Shown one piece after another: positions 23,028 to 31,043 of a stretch of DNA of 64,000 nt. The DNA lies in NCBI RefSeq assembly GCF_031846305.1, contig NZ_JAVRHY010000015.1, positions 3,237 to 67,236 on the forward strand. The letters run 5' to 3'. The number at the start of each line of letters is the position of its first letter. Position 1 is the stretch's first letter. Origin of the DNA: Spectribacter acetivorans. Its GTDB lineage: Bacteria > Pseudomonadota > Gammaproteobacteria > Nevskiales > Salinisphaeraceae. The notes beneath the pieces are model-generated. The model searched no databases and was not told where the DNA came from. It saw only the letters and a program-made list of their open reading frames with translations. Made by a program: the position numbers and the translations under genes.

Positions 23028-24053
23028 ATGAATCACGCAGCACTGGAAACGATTGCACAGGACCTGGTTGGCGGCGGCCGGGGCATCCTCGCCATCGACG
23101 AAAGCACACCCACCTGCGGCAAGCGCCTGGCGGACGTTGGCGTCGACAACACCGACGACAACCGCCGCGACTACCGCGCCCTGCTGCTCGGCGCCGCGGG
23201 CCTGTCGGAGTCCGTCAGCGGCGCCATTCTCTACGACGAGACCATCCGCACCGCGGATGCCGGCGGCACGCCGTTCCCGCAGGTCATGACCGACAACGGC
23301 ATGATTCCGGGAATCAAGGTGGATACCGGGGCCAAGGATCTGGCCGGCCATCCGGGTGAGAAGATCACCGAGGGCCTGGACGGCCTGCGCGAGCGTCTGG
23401 CCGAGTATTACGAGATGGGCGCGCGCTTCGCCAAGTGGCGGGCCGTGATAACCATTGGCGACGGCATTCCCAGCGACGGCTGCTACGAGGGTAACGCCCA
23501 CGCGCTGGCCCGCTACGCGGCGTTGTGCCAGGAAGCCGGCATCGTGCCGATCGTGGAGCCGGAGGTGCTCTACGACGGCGAGCACGATATCGACCGCTGC
23601 TTTGATGTGACCTGCGAAACCCTGACCCGGCTGTTCGCGCATCTGCGCAGCCAGCGGGTGCATCTGCCAGGGCTGATTCTCAAGGCCAGCATGGTGCTGG
23701 ATGCCAAGGATTGCCCGCAGACCTCGGACGTGGCCACGGTGGCCGAGTACACGCTGCGCTGTCTCAAGAACACGGTGCCGGCCACGGTCAGCGGGATTGC
23801 GTTCCTGTCCGGCGGTCAGTCGGACGTGCTGGCTACCGAGCATCTCAACGAGATCAACCGGCAGGCCGATGATCACACGCCCTGGCCGATCACCTTTTCC
23901 TACGCCCGCGCCCTGCAGGGCCCGGCGCTCAAGCACTGGGCGGGCAAGCCGGAGAACGTGGCCGAGGCGCAGCGCCTGCTGGTGCACCGCGCGGCCATGA
24001 ACAGTGCGGCCGCCCGGGGTGAATATCGCGCCGACCAGGATCAGGCGGCCTGA
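23028..24053 (+). CDS. class I fructose-bisphosphate aldolase
   Basis: A 341-residue Schiff-base aldolase with CTGGAGGA before ATG 23028. Active-site residues by alignment from memory with muscle aldolase: Asp23 in 'GILAIDESTPT', Lys97 in 'PGIKVDTG', Lys136 in 'ARFAKWRA', Glu176/Glu178 region in 'PIVEPEVL' and Schiff-base Lys219 in 'GLILKASMVL'. The 'FLSGGQSD' phosphate loop is present. It interconverts fructose 1,6-bisphosphate with the two triose phosphates and can also condense sedoheptulose bisphosphate in the Calvin cycle. Its place beside cbbR and cbbLSX argues for a carbon-fixation role. Eukaryote-like class I enzymes are less common in bacteria than class II. Confidence 0.92.
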   Translation: MNHAALETIAQDLVGGGRGILAIDESTPTCGKRLADVGVDNTDDNRRDYRALLLGAAGLSESVSGAILYDETIRTADAGGTPFPQVMTDNGMIPGIKVDTGAKDLAGHPGEKITEGLDGLRERLAEYYEMGARFAKWRAVITIGDGIPSDGCYEGNAHALARYAALCQEAGIVPIVEPEVLYDGEHDIDRCFDVTCETLTRLFAHLRSQRVHLPGLILKASMVLDAKDCPQTSDVATVAEYTLRCLKNTVPATVSGIAFLSGGQSDVLATEHLNEINRQADDHTPWPITFSYARALQGPALKHWAGKPENVAEAQRLLVHRAAMNSAAARGEYRADQDQAA

Positions 24054-24096
24054 TCTGCCGGCCATGACGCACGCTGTCCACCAACGCGCATTCGTG

Positions 24097-25017
24097 TCAG
24101 CTGCCGGCAGCGATAGTCGGCCAGACGTTAGCGGCTTCGTCGATCACGAACTGGCGAAAGGCCTGGGCGATGGGCGACAGCCGCTTGCCCTGGCGATGCA
24201 CCACGAACCACTGGCGCACGATCGGGAAATGGGCCACGTCCAGCTCCACCAGCTGACCGGCCTGGAGTTCCGGCTGCAGGGTGTGGCGGGAAGTCACGCC
24301 CAGCCCCAGGCCGGCGGCCACCGCCTGCTTGAGGGCTTCGTTGCTAGTCATCTCCATGCCGATGGTGATGTCCAGCCCGTGTTCGGTGAGGAAGCGCTGC
24401 ATGGCCGCACGGGTGCCGGAACCGGTCTCGCGCACTACGAAGCGTTCGTCGGTGATCGCGTTCAGCCGCAGGCGCCGGTCGCCGGCGGCCAGCGGATGGT
24501 CGGGCGCGGCAATCACCACCAGCGGGTTGTCCATGAACGGCTCGCCAACCAGTTCGAGTTCAGCCGGCGGCCTGCCCATGATGACCATGTCGGTTTCGTT
24601 GTTGCGCAGCTGGCGGATCAGGCTGGTGCGGTTGGTGACGTCGAGGCTGAGCACGGCATTCGGATAAAGACGGCTGAAGGCAGCCAGCAGATGGCTGGCG
24701 AAGGAGTTGGCGGTAGTGGCCACGGCCACCCGCAACTGGCCGCGGCTGGCGTCCTTGAGCTGGGCGAACACCTCGCGGGCGTCGTCGAGCTGCTGGGCAA
24801 TGCTCTGGCTGTAGTAACGCAGCTCGGAACCGGCCTCGGTCAGGAAGAGCTTCTTGCCGATGCGCTCGAACAGCGGCAGGCCGATGGACTCCTCGAGATG
24901 CTTGACCTGGATGGAGACCGCCGGCTGGGTCAGGTGCAGTTCGGCCGCGGCCTTGCTGAAACTGGCATGTTCGGCCACGGCGGCGAAGACCTGGAGTTGA
25001 CGCAGGGTGAGATGCAA
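24097..25017 (-). CDS. cbbR: LysR family regulator CbbR
   Basis: A 306-residue LysR regulator divergent from cbbL. The start appears to be TTG 25017 (AGGGAG about 8 bases upstream); no ATG lies near it that would keep the conserved 'LTLRQLQVFAAVAEHASFSK' N-terminus. The winged helix-turn-helix is at residues 3-60 ('KAAAELHLTQPAVSIQVKHL') and the effector domain follows at 90-300. CbbR activates RuBisCO operons in response to cycle metabolites. Its divergent position, 159 bp from cbbL, with two TNA-N7-TNA sites in between, supports the name. The aldolase gene is convergent on its other side. Confidence 0.9.
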   Translation of the reverse strand: MHLTLRQLQVFAAVAEHASFSKAAAELHLTQPAVSIQVKHLEESIGLPLFERIGKKLFLTEAGSELRYYSQSIAQQLDDAREVFAQLKDASRGQLRVAVATTANSFASHLLAAFSRLYPNAVLSLDVTNRTSLIRQLRNNETDMVIMGRPPAELELVGEPFMDNPLVVIAAPDHPLAAGDRRLRLNAITDERFVVRETGSGTRAAMQRFLTEHGLDITIGMEMTSNEALKQAVAAGLGLGVTSRHTLQPELQAGQLVELDVAHFPIVRQWFVVHRQGKRLSPIAQAFRQFVIDEAANVWPTIAAGS

Positions 25018-25036
25018 GCGGTTGCTCCCTGTTTAC

Positions 25037-25080
25037 TGAATAGCGCTTATGAGATAGGTATTTTGCATTAAGTTTACTTA
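25037..25080. promoter_or_regulatory. candidate CbbR binding sites in the cbbR-cbbL intergenic region
   Basis: Two matches to the CbbR pattern TNA-N7-TNA: TGA-atagcgc-TTA at 25037-25049 and TTA-agtttac-TTA at 25068-25080, 31 bp apart, i.e. three helical turns on the same face. They sit in an AT-rich stretch between the divergent genes, the expected place for activation of cbbL and autoregulation of cbbR. Assignment is by pattern only. Confidence 0.55.
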
Positions 25081-25176
25081 TGTCTGATCCGGTTACTTCC
25101 GGCAAGTCGCCCCGGCGACGGTTCCGGCGGCAAGCGGCAGACCCACACTGGCACGAGAAACAGCTTCGGAGGCGAC

Positions 25177-26628
25177 ATGTCCGAGACAATACGCGGTAAG
25201 GAACGCTACGAATCCGGCGTTATCCCCTACAAGAAGATGGGCTACTGGGAGCCCGACTACGAACCCAAAGATACGGACGTGATCTGCCTGTTCCGGATCA
25301 CCCCGCAGCCGGGCGTGGATCCCGAGGAAGCCGCCGCGGCGGTGGCCGGCGAATCCTCCACCGCCACCTGGACGGTGGTCTGGACCGACCGTCTGACGGC
25401 CTGCGAGCTGTACCGTGCCAAGGCCTACCGGGTGGACCCGGTGCCCAACAACGAGCAGCAGTACTTCGCGTACATCGCCTATGACCTGGACCTGTTCGAG
25501 GAAGGCTCGATCGCCAACCTGACCGCGTCCATTATCGGCAACGTGTTCGGGTTCAAGGCGGTGGCAGCCCTGCGTCTGGAAGACATGCGCATGCCCGTTG
25601 CCTACCTGAAAACCTTCCAGGGCCCGCCCACAGGGATCGTGGTCGAGCGCGAGCGACTCGATAAGTTCGGCCGCCCGCTGCTGGGTGCCACCACCAAGCC
25701 CAAACTGGGCCTGTCCGGGCGCAACTACGGCCGCGTGGTCTATGAGGCGCTCAAGGGCGGTCTGGACTTCGTCAAGGACGACGAGAACATCAATTCCCAG
25801 CCCTTCATGCACTGGCGCGACCGCTTCCTGTACGTGATGGAAGCCGTGAACAAGGCCAATGCGGCCACCGGCGAGGTCAAGGGCCACTACCTGAACGTGA
25901 CCGCCGGGACCATGGAGGAGATGTACGAGCGGGCCGAATTTGCCAAGGAGCTGGGCTCCTGCATCATCATGATCGACTTGGTCATCGGGTATACCGCGAT
26001 CCAGTCGATGGCCAACTGGGCGCGCAAGAACGACATGATCCTGCATCTGCACCGGGCCGGTCATTCCACCTATACGCGTCAGAAGAATCATGGTGTGAGC
26101 TTCCGCGTGATCTCCAAGTGGATGCGCATGGCCGGGGTGGATCACATCCACGCGGGCACCGTGGTCGGCAAGCTGGAAGGCGATCCCAATACCGTGGCCG
26201 GCTTCTACGACATCCTGCGCGAGCCATACAACGAGCAGAACCTGCCGCACGGCATCTTCTTCGATCAGGACTGGGCCTCGCTCAAGAAGGTCATGCCGGT
26301 CGCGTCGGGTGGTATCCACGCCGGCCAGATGCACCAGTTGCTGCACTACCTGGGCGAGGACACGGTCCTGCAGTTCGGCGGCGGCACCATCGGGCATCCG
26401 GACGGTATCGCCGCCGGCGCCACCGCCAACCGGGTGGCGCTGGAAGCCATGATCATGGCCCGTAACGAGGGCCGCGATTACCTGGAAGAGGGACCGGATA
26501 TCCTGCAGAAGGCGGCCAAGGACTGCTCGCCGCTGCGGGCCGCCCTGGACACCTGGAAGGACATTACCTTCGAGTACACGTCCACGGATACGCCGGACTT
26601 CGTCCCCACCGCCACCGCCAGCTCCTAA
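25177..26628 (+). CDS. cbbL: RuBisCO large subunit, form IC/red-type
   Basis: A 483-residue large subunit with GGAGG before ATG 25177. Active-site elements are complete: Lys174 in 'ATTKPKLGLSGRNYGR', carbamylated Lys200 with Asp202/Glu203 in 'GLDFVKDDENINSQPF', 'HLHRAGHSTYTRQ', loop 6 Lys in 'GTVVGKLEGDP', and 'VASGGIHAGQMHQLL'. The N-terminus 'RYESGVIPYKKMGYWEPDY' and 'GNVFGFKAVAALRLEDMR' are typical of red-type form IC/ID enzymes. It fixes CO2 onto ribulose bisphosphate in a complex with the small subunit encoded 12 bases downstream. CbbX two genes later is the matching activase. Regulation is presumably by the divergent CbbR. No phosphoribulokinase or carboxysome gene is in the window. Confidence 0.97.
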   Translation: MSETIRGKERYESGVIPYKKMGYWEPDYEPKDTDVICLFRITPQPGVDPEEAAAAVAGESSTATWTVVWTDRLTACELYRAKAYRVDPVPNNEQQYFAYIAYDLDLFEEGSIANLTASIIGNVFGFKAVAALRLEDMRMPVAYLKTFQGPPTGIVVERERLDKFGRPLLGATTKPKLGLSGRNYGRVVYEALKGGLDFVKDDENINSQPFMHWRDRFLYVMEAVNKANAATGEVKGHYLNVTAGTMEEMYERAEFAKELGSCIIMIDLVIGYTAIQSMANWARKNDMILHLHRAGHSTYTRQKNHGVSFRVISKWMRMAGVDHIHAGTVVGKLEGDPNTVAGFYDILREPYNEQNLPHGIFFDQDWASLKKVMPVASGGIHAGQMHQLLHYLGEDTVLQFGGGTIGHPDGIAAGATANRVALEAMIMARNEGRDYLEEGPDILQKAAKDCSPLRAALDTWKDITFEYTSTDTPDFVPTATASS

Positions 26629-26640
26629 GGAGACGCTGCC

Positions 26641-27063
26641 ATGCGCATTACTCAAGGCACCTTTTCGTTCCTGCCCGAACTCACCGACGAGCAGATCAGC
26701 AAGCAGGTGAAATACTGCATCGACAATGGCTGGTCGGTGGGCATCGAGTACACCGACGACCCGCATCCCCGCAATACCTACTGGGAAATGTGGGGCCAGC
26801 CGATGTTCGACCTCAAGGACCCGGCCGGCGTGATGATGGATCTGGACGAGTGTCGCAAGACCTATCCCGAAACCTACATCCGCATCGTCGGTTTCGACAG
26901 CACCCGCGGCTGGGAAACCCCGCGGCTGTCGTTCATCGTCAACCGTCCTTCCACCGAACCCGGTTTTGGCGTCGTACGCCAGGAATGCGAGGGCCGCAAG
27001 GTGCGCTACACCGTGCACAGTTACGCCACGGACAAGCCGCACGGTCAGCGCTACACTGGCTGA
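26641..27063 (+). CDS. cbbS: RuBisCO small subunit, red-type
   Basis: A 140-residue small subunit starting 12 bases after cbbL, with AAGGAGA at the junction. Family motifs: 'GTFSFLPELTDEQISKQVKY' N-terminus, 'VGIEYTDDPHPRNTYWEMWG' and 'DLDECRKTYPETYIRIVGFD'. The extended C-terminus after about residue 110 ('VVRQECEGRKVRYTVHSYA') forms the beta hairpin characteristic of red-type small subunits, confirming the form IC assignment of CbbL. It caps the L8 core in the L8S8 holoenzyme. Confidence 0.97.
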   Translation: MRITQGTFSFLPELTDEQISKQVKYCIDNGWSVGIEYTDDPHPRNTYWEMWGQPMFDLKDPAGVMMDLDECRKTYPETYIRIVGFDSTRGWETPRLSFIVNRPSTEPGFGVVRQECEGRKVRYTVHSYATDKPHGQRYTG

Positions 27064-27088
27064 ATCGCCGTTCCCCATTCCCGGCGTA

Positions 27089-27114
27089 CCCTCTCCCCCG
27101 CCGGGGGAGAGGGG
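27089..27114. repeat. CCCTCTCCC-type palindromic repeat inside the cbb operon
   Basis: Perfect 11-base arms (27089-27099 and 27103-27113) with a three-base loop, in the 100-bp gap between cbbS and cbbX. It is the same sequence as the copy at 794-821. In an operon it could modulate the ratio of RuBisCO subunits to activase by stabilising the upstream mRNA, which is inference. Confidence 0.75.
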
Positions 27115-27163
27115 CAGGGAGCGGGGGCCGAATCCATCACCCTCCATTCGCCACGTCGATACC

Positions 27164-28102
27164 ATGACTGACACCGACGCCCAGGATCAGGACACCACCG
27201 AGACCCCGCAGCCCCTGCCGGACGACACCGAGATCAACCTGCAGGAAATCTACGAGCAGTCCCGGGTGCAGGAGGTCTTCGAGGACCTCGACCGGACGCT
27301 GGTGGGCCTGAAACCGGTCAAGACCCGCATCCGCGAGATTGCCGCCCTGCTGGTGGTGGACCGGGTACGGCGGGATTTCAATCTGGAATCCGGCGCGCCC
27401 ACGCTGCACATGTCGTTCACCGGCAACCCCGGCACCGGCAAGACCACGGTGGCCGAGCGCATGGCCGAAATCCTGCACCGGCTGGGCTACGTGCGCGAGG
27501 GGCACCTGGTCTCGGTAACGCGCGATGATCTTGTCGGTCAGTACATCGGCCACACCGCGCCCAAGACCAAGGAAGTGATCAAGAAGGCCATGGGCGGGGT
27601 ACTGTTCATCGACGAGGCCTACTACCTGTACCGCCCGGAGAACGAGCGGGATTACGGCCAGGAAGCGATCGAGATCCTGCTGCAGGTGATGGAGAACCGC
27701 CGCGACGATCTGGTGGTGATCCTGGCCGGCTACGGCGATCGCATGCAGAAGTTCTTCACCAGCAATCCGGGCTTTCGTTCGCGCATTGCCCACCACATCG
27801 ACTTTCCGGACTACGAGCCGGACGAGCTGCTGGCGATCGGCGACATCATGCTGGCCGAGCAGAGCTACCACCTCAGCGAGGACGCGCGCACCGCCTTCGC
27901 CGAATACGTGGAGCGGCGCATGCAGCAGCCGCATTTCTCCAACGCCCGGTCCATCCGCAACGCGCTGGACCGCGCCCGGCTGCGCCAGGCCAATCGATTG
28001 TTCCAGCGTGGCGGCACCATCACCAAGGGCGACCTGGTGACCCTGACCGCCGACGATATCCGCGCCAGCCGCGTGTTCGACGATCCGGTCGATTCCGCCT
28101 GA
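27164..28102 (+). CDS. cbbX: CbbX, red-type RuBisCO activase
   Basis: A 312-residue AAA+ ATPase starting at ATG 27164. Walker A 'FTGNPGTGKTTVAERMAEI', Walker B 'GVLFIDEAYYLYRP', sensor 1 'VVILAGYGDRMQKFF', pore-loop region 'LVGQYIGHTAPKT' and the C-terminal helical lid ('SIRNALDRARLRQANRL') are all evident. CbbX hexamers pull the C-terminus of red-type large subunits to release inhibitory sugar phosphates. A 35-residue acidic N-terminal extension rich in Asp, Gln and Thr precedes the AAA+ core. It completes cbbLSX; the next gene (prpE) is 114 bp away and may be separately transcribed. Confidence 0.95.
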   Translation: MTDTDAQDQDTTETPQPLPDDTEINLQEIYEQSRVQEVFEDLDRTLVGLKPVKTRIREIAALLVVDRVRRDFNLESGAPTLHMSFTGNPGTGKTTVAERMAEILHRLGYVREGHLVSVTRDDLVGQYIGHTAPKTKEVIKKAMGGVLFIDEAYYLYRPENERDYGQEAIEILLQVMENRRDDLVVILAGYGDRMQKFFTSNPGFRSRIAHHIDFPDYEPDELLAIGDIMLAEQSYHLSEDARTAFAEYVERRMQQPHFSNARSIRNALDRARLRQANRLFQRGGTITKGDLVTLTADDIRASRVFDDPVDSA

Positions 28103-28216
28103 CCGCCGTAGCGCCGCACTACCCATTCGGGCACTTGCGGGTCGCCGCGCTTCGTCACACTCTGTTCGCATGGGCGGCCCGATCGCCCGGCACAAAAACA
28201 GCAGGAGGAGACGACC

Positions 28217-30121
28217 ATGGCGGCAGGTGACTACCGCAGAAGCTATGACCATGCCCGGACCGATCCGGAAGGTTTCTGGGCCGAGGCGGCGCAGGCGCTG
28301 CACTGGGATCAGCCCTGGGATCGGGTGCTGGATGACAGCAACCCGCCGTTCTACCGCTGGTTCGCCGGCGGCCGGCTGAATACCTGCTACAACTGCGTCG
28401 ACCGCCATGTCGATGCCGGCCGCGGCGACCAGGCCGCGCTGATCTACGACAGCCCGGCCACCGGCAACCAGCAGACTCTGACCTTTACCCAGCTTCGCGA
28501 CGAGGTGGCCCGGTTCGCGGGCGTGCTGGCCGGGCTGGGCGTGACCGCCGGCGATCGCGTGATCATTTACATGCCGATGATCCCGCAGACGGTGATCGGC
28601 ATGCTTGCCTGCGCCCGGCTGGGCGCGGTGCATTCGGTGGTGTTCGGCGGTTTCGCCGCCAACGAGCTGGCCACCCGTATCGACGACGCCAAGCCCAAGG
28701 CGGTGCTGGCCGCCTCCTGCGGTATCGAGCCGGGCCGGGTGGTGGAATACAAGCCGCTGCTGGACAAGGCGATCGAGCTGTCCACCCACAAGCCCGATGC
28801 CTGCGTGGTGTACCAGCGGCCGCAGGCCGAGGCCGATCTGATGGACGGGCGGGATCATGACTGGGCCGCCAGCCTGGGCCAGGCGCAGCCGGCCGACTGC
28901 GTGTCGGTCGCGGCCACCGATCCGCTCTATATCCTCTACACCTCCGGCACGACGGGACAGCCCAAGGGCGTGGTGCGCGACAACGGCGGCCATGCCGTGG
29001 CCCTGCAATGGTCGATGGCCAACATCTACAACGTGCAGCCGGGCGAGGTGTTCTGGGCGGCGTCCGACGTGGGCTGGGTGGTCGGCCACAGCTACATCGT
29101 CTATGCGCCACTGCTGGCCGGCAATACCACGATTCTTTACGAAGGCAAGCCGGTGGGCACGCCGGACGCCGGAGCGTTCTGGCGGGTGATTGCCGATCAC
29201 GACGTGAAGGTGCTGTTTACCGCCCCGACCGCCTTCCGCGCGATCAAGAAGGAAGACCCGAGGGGCGAGCATGTCGGCCGCTACGACCTGTCCGGTTTCC
29301 GCCATCTGTTCCTGGCCGGCGAGCGCTGCGATCCGGACACGCTCTACTGGGCTCGCGACATGCTCGGCGTGCCGGTGATCGATCACTGGTGGCAGACCGA
29401 AACCGCCTGGTCGGTGGCCGCCAACTGCATGGGCATCGAACCGCTGGATATCCCGGCCGGCTCCGCGGGCGTGCCGGTGCCGGGTTACGACATCCAGGTG
29501 CTGGACCCGCAGGGCAACGAACAGCCGCGTGAGTCCATGGGTGATATCACCGTCAAGCTGCCGTTGCCGCCGGGTTGCCTGCCCACGCTCTGGGGCAACG
29601 ACGAGCGCTTCAAGTCAGCCTATCTGGAGCGCTTCCCCGGCTACTACCGCACCGGCGATGCCGGCTATTTCGACGCCGAGGGCCGGGTCTGGGTGATGGC
29701 CCGCACCGACGACGTGATCAACGTGGCCGGCCATCGTCTTTCCACCGGTGCCATGGAGGAAGTCCTGGCCGCCCATCCCGACGTGGCCGAGTGTGCGGTG
29801 ATCGGCGTGGCCGACGCCATGAAGGGTCAGTTGCCGCTGGGCCTGGTGGTGCTGAAAAGCGGCGTCGACCGTGGCAAGGAGGAACTGGTGGCCGAACTGG
29901 TCGCCAAGATCCGCGACGAGATCGGACCCGTCGCCGCATTCCGCCAGTGCGTGATCGTGGACCGCCTGCCCAAGACCCGCTCCGGCAAGGTGGTGCGGGC
30001 CACCATGCGCCAGATCGCCGACGGCGACGAGGTGAAGATTCCGGCCACCATCGACGACCCGGCGATCCTGGACGAGATCGGCCAGGCGCTGGGGCAGGTG
30101 GGCTATCCGGCGGGAAACTGA
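28217..30121 (+). CDS. prpE: propionate-CoA ligase
   Basis: A 634-residue ANL-superfamily acyl-CoA synthetase with AGGAGGAG ahead of ATG 28217. The N-terminus 'NPPFYRWFAGGRLNTCYNCVDRH' and 'RIDDAKPKAV' are typical of PrpE/acetyl-CoA synthetase. ATP-binding 'LYTSGTTGQPKGVVRDNGG', 'WWQTETAW' (where acetyl-CoA synthetases and PrpE differ in pocket size), 'RTDDVINVAGHRLSTGAMEE' hinge and the acetylatable Lys in 'LPKTRSGKVVRATM' are present. Overall text is closest to PrpE as I recall it. It activates propionate (or acetate) to the CoA ester. No prpBCD genes follow, so the propionyl-CoA may enter another route. Confidence 0.88.
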   Translation: MAAGDYRRSYDHARTDPEGFWAEAAQALHWDQPWDRVLDDSNPPFYRWFAGGRLNTCYNCVDRHVDAGRGDQAALIYDSPATGNQQTLTFTQLRDEVARFAGVLAGLGVTAGDRVIIYMPMIPQTVIGMLACARLGAVHSVVFGGFAANELATRIDDAKPKAVLAASCGIEPGRVVEYKPLLDKAIELSTHKPDACVVYQRPQAEADLMDGRDHDWAASLGQAQPADCVSVAATDPLYILYTSGTTGQPKGVVRDNGGHAVALQWSMANIYNVQPGEVFWAASDVGWVVGHSYIVYAPLLAGNTTILYEGKPVGTPDAGAFWRVIADHDVKVLFTAPTAFRAIKKEDPRGEHVGRYDLSGFRHLFLAGERCDPDTLYWARDMLGVPVIDHWWQTETAWSVAANCMGIEPLDIPAGSAGVPVPGYDIQVLDPQGNEQPRESMGDITVKLPLPPGCLPTLWGNDERFKSAYLERFPGYYRTGDAGYFDAEGRVWVMARTDDVINVAGHRLSTGAMEEVLAAHPDVAECAVIGVADAMKGQLPLGLVVLKSGVDRGKEELVAELVAKIRDEIGPVAAFRQCVIVDRLPKTRSGKVVRATMRQIADGDEVKIPATIDDPAILDEIGQALGQVGYPAGN

Positions 30122-30176
30122 ATCCGGGCCGGCCGGTCCAAGCGTAACGCGACCGGTACAACAAGAGGGGGCACGA

Positions 30177-31031
30177 ATGAGAGCTGGGATAGTGGCAGCC
30201 GCGATGGCTGCGGCATGGTGCGTGACCGGTTGTGCGGGAACGCCGACGGCTGACGACGGCGACCAGTCGGCGACAGCGGCAGGGAAGCAGCTGGCCCGGG
30301 TCGCCGCGGGCGATCATCGGTCCGAGACCAACATCGCCCGCAACCAGTATCGGCATCCGGTGCAGACGCTGCAGTTCTTCGGCGTCGACCCGGACATGAC
30401 CGTGGTGGAAATCTGGCCCGGCACCGGTTGGTATACCGAAATCCTTGCCGCCTATCTGCGCGACAACGGCACCTTCTACGCGGCCGGCTTTTCCCTGCGT
30501 TCGGTGACCGTTCCCGAATACCGGGAGCGTATCCAGCGCGAGTACGTGGCCAAGCTGCGCGATCGCCCGACGATCTATGACCGGGTCAAGCTCACCGCCA
30601 TGGGCCCGCCGGAAGACTGGTGGGTGGCCCCCGACAACAGCGCCGATCGGGTGCTCACGTTCCGCAACGTGCACAACTGGATGAAGGACGGCTACGCATC
30701 ACTGGTGTTCGATGGCATGTACGACGCCCTCAAGCCCGGCGGCATCCTCGGCGTGGTGGAACACCGGGCCAGCCCCGGCACCTCGCTGGAAACGATGGAG
30801 ACCAGCGGCTACGTCACCGAGCAGCACGTCAAGATTCTGGCCGCCCGCAGCGGCTTCGAATTCGTCGAGTCCAGCGAGATCAACGCCAACCCGAAGGACA
30901 TGAAGGACCATCCCGAAGGCGTCTGGACCCTGCCGCCCAGCCTGCGCCTCGGCGACAAGGATCGCGAGAAATATCTGGAAATCGGCGAATCCGACCGGAT
31001 GACCCTGAAGTTCCGCAAGCCGGCGGGGTGA
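30177..31031 (+). CDS. exported methyltransferase-like lipoprotein (COG4798 type)
   Basis: A 284-residue protein with AGAGGGGG upstream of ATG 30177. Residues 1-19 are a lipoprotein signal with lipobox VTGC (Cys19). The rest is a Rossmann-like methyltransferase fold: 'MTVVEIWPGTGWYTEILAAYL' resembles motif I (Glu-x-x-Pro-Gly-x-Gly), 'RVLTFRNVHNWM' corresponds to motif IV and 'LKPGGILGVVEHRA' to the motif VI region. Proteins of this predicted-methyltransferase group are exported, which is odd because S-adenosylmethionine is cytosolic; they may have another activity. It is followed by a convergent XRE regulator gene. Confidence 0.78.
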   Translation: MRAGIVAAAMAAAWCVTGCAGTPTADDGDQSATAAGKQLARVAAGDHRSETNIARNQYRHPVQTLQFFGVDPDMTVVEIWPGTGWYTEILAAYLRDNGTFYAAGFSLRSVTVPEYRERIQREYVAKLRDRPTIYDRVKLTAMGPPEDWWVAPDNSADRVLTFRNVHNWMKDGYASLVFDGMYDALKPGGILGVVEHRASPGTSLETMETSGYVTEQHVKILAARSGFEFVESSEINANPKDMKDHPEGVWTLPPSLRLGDKDREKYLEIGESDRMTLKFRKPAG

Positions 31032-31043
31032 TCCGAACGCCGA

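Noticed and set aside
25093..27174. Minus-strand frame of about 690 codons across cbbL and cbbS
   Set aside because: Antisense of highly conserved RuBisCO genes; no domain, His/Gly/Val-rich composition of a GC-driven shadow frame.
27137..29386. Minus-strand frame of about 750 codons opposite cbbX and prpE
   Set aside because: Antisense shadow; both plus-strand genes have strong ribosome sites and intact motifs.
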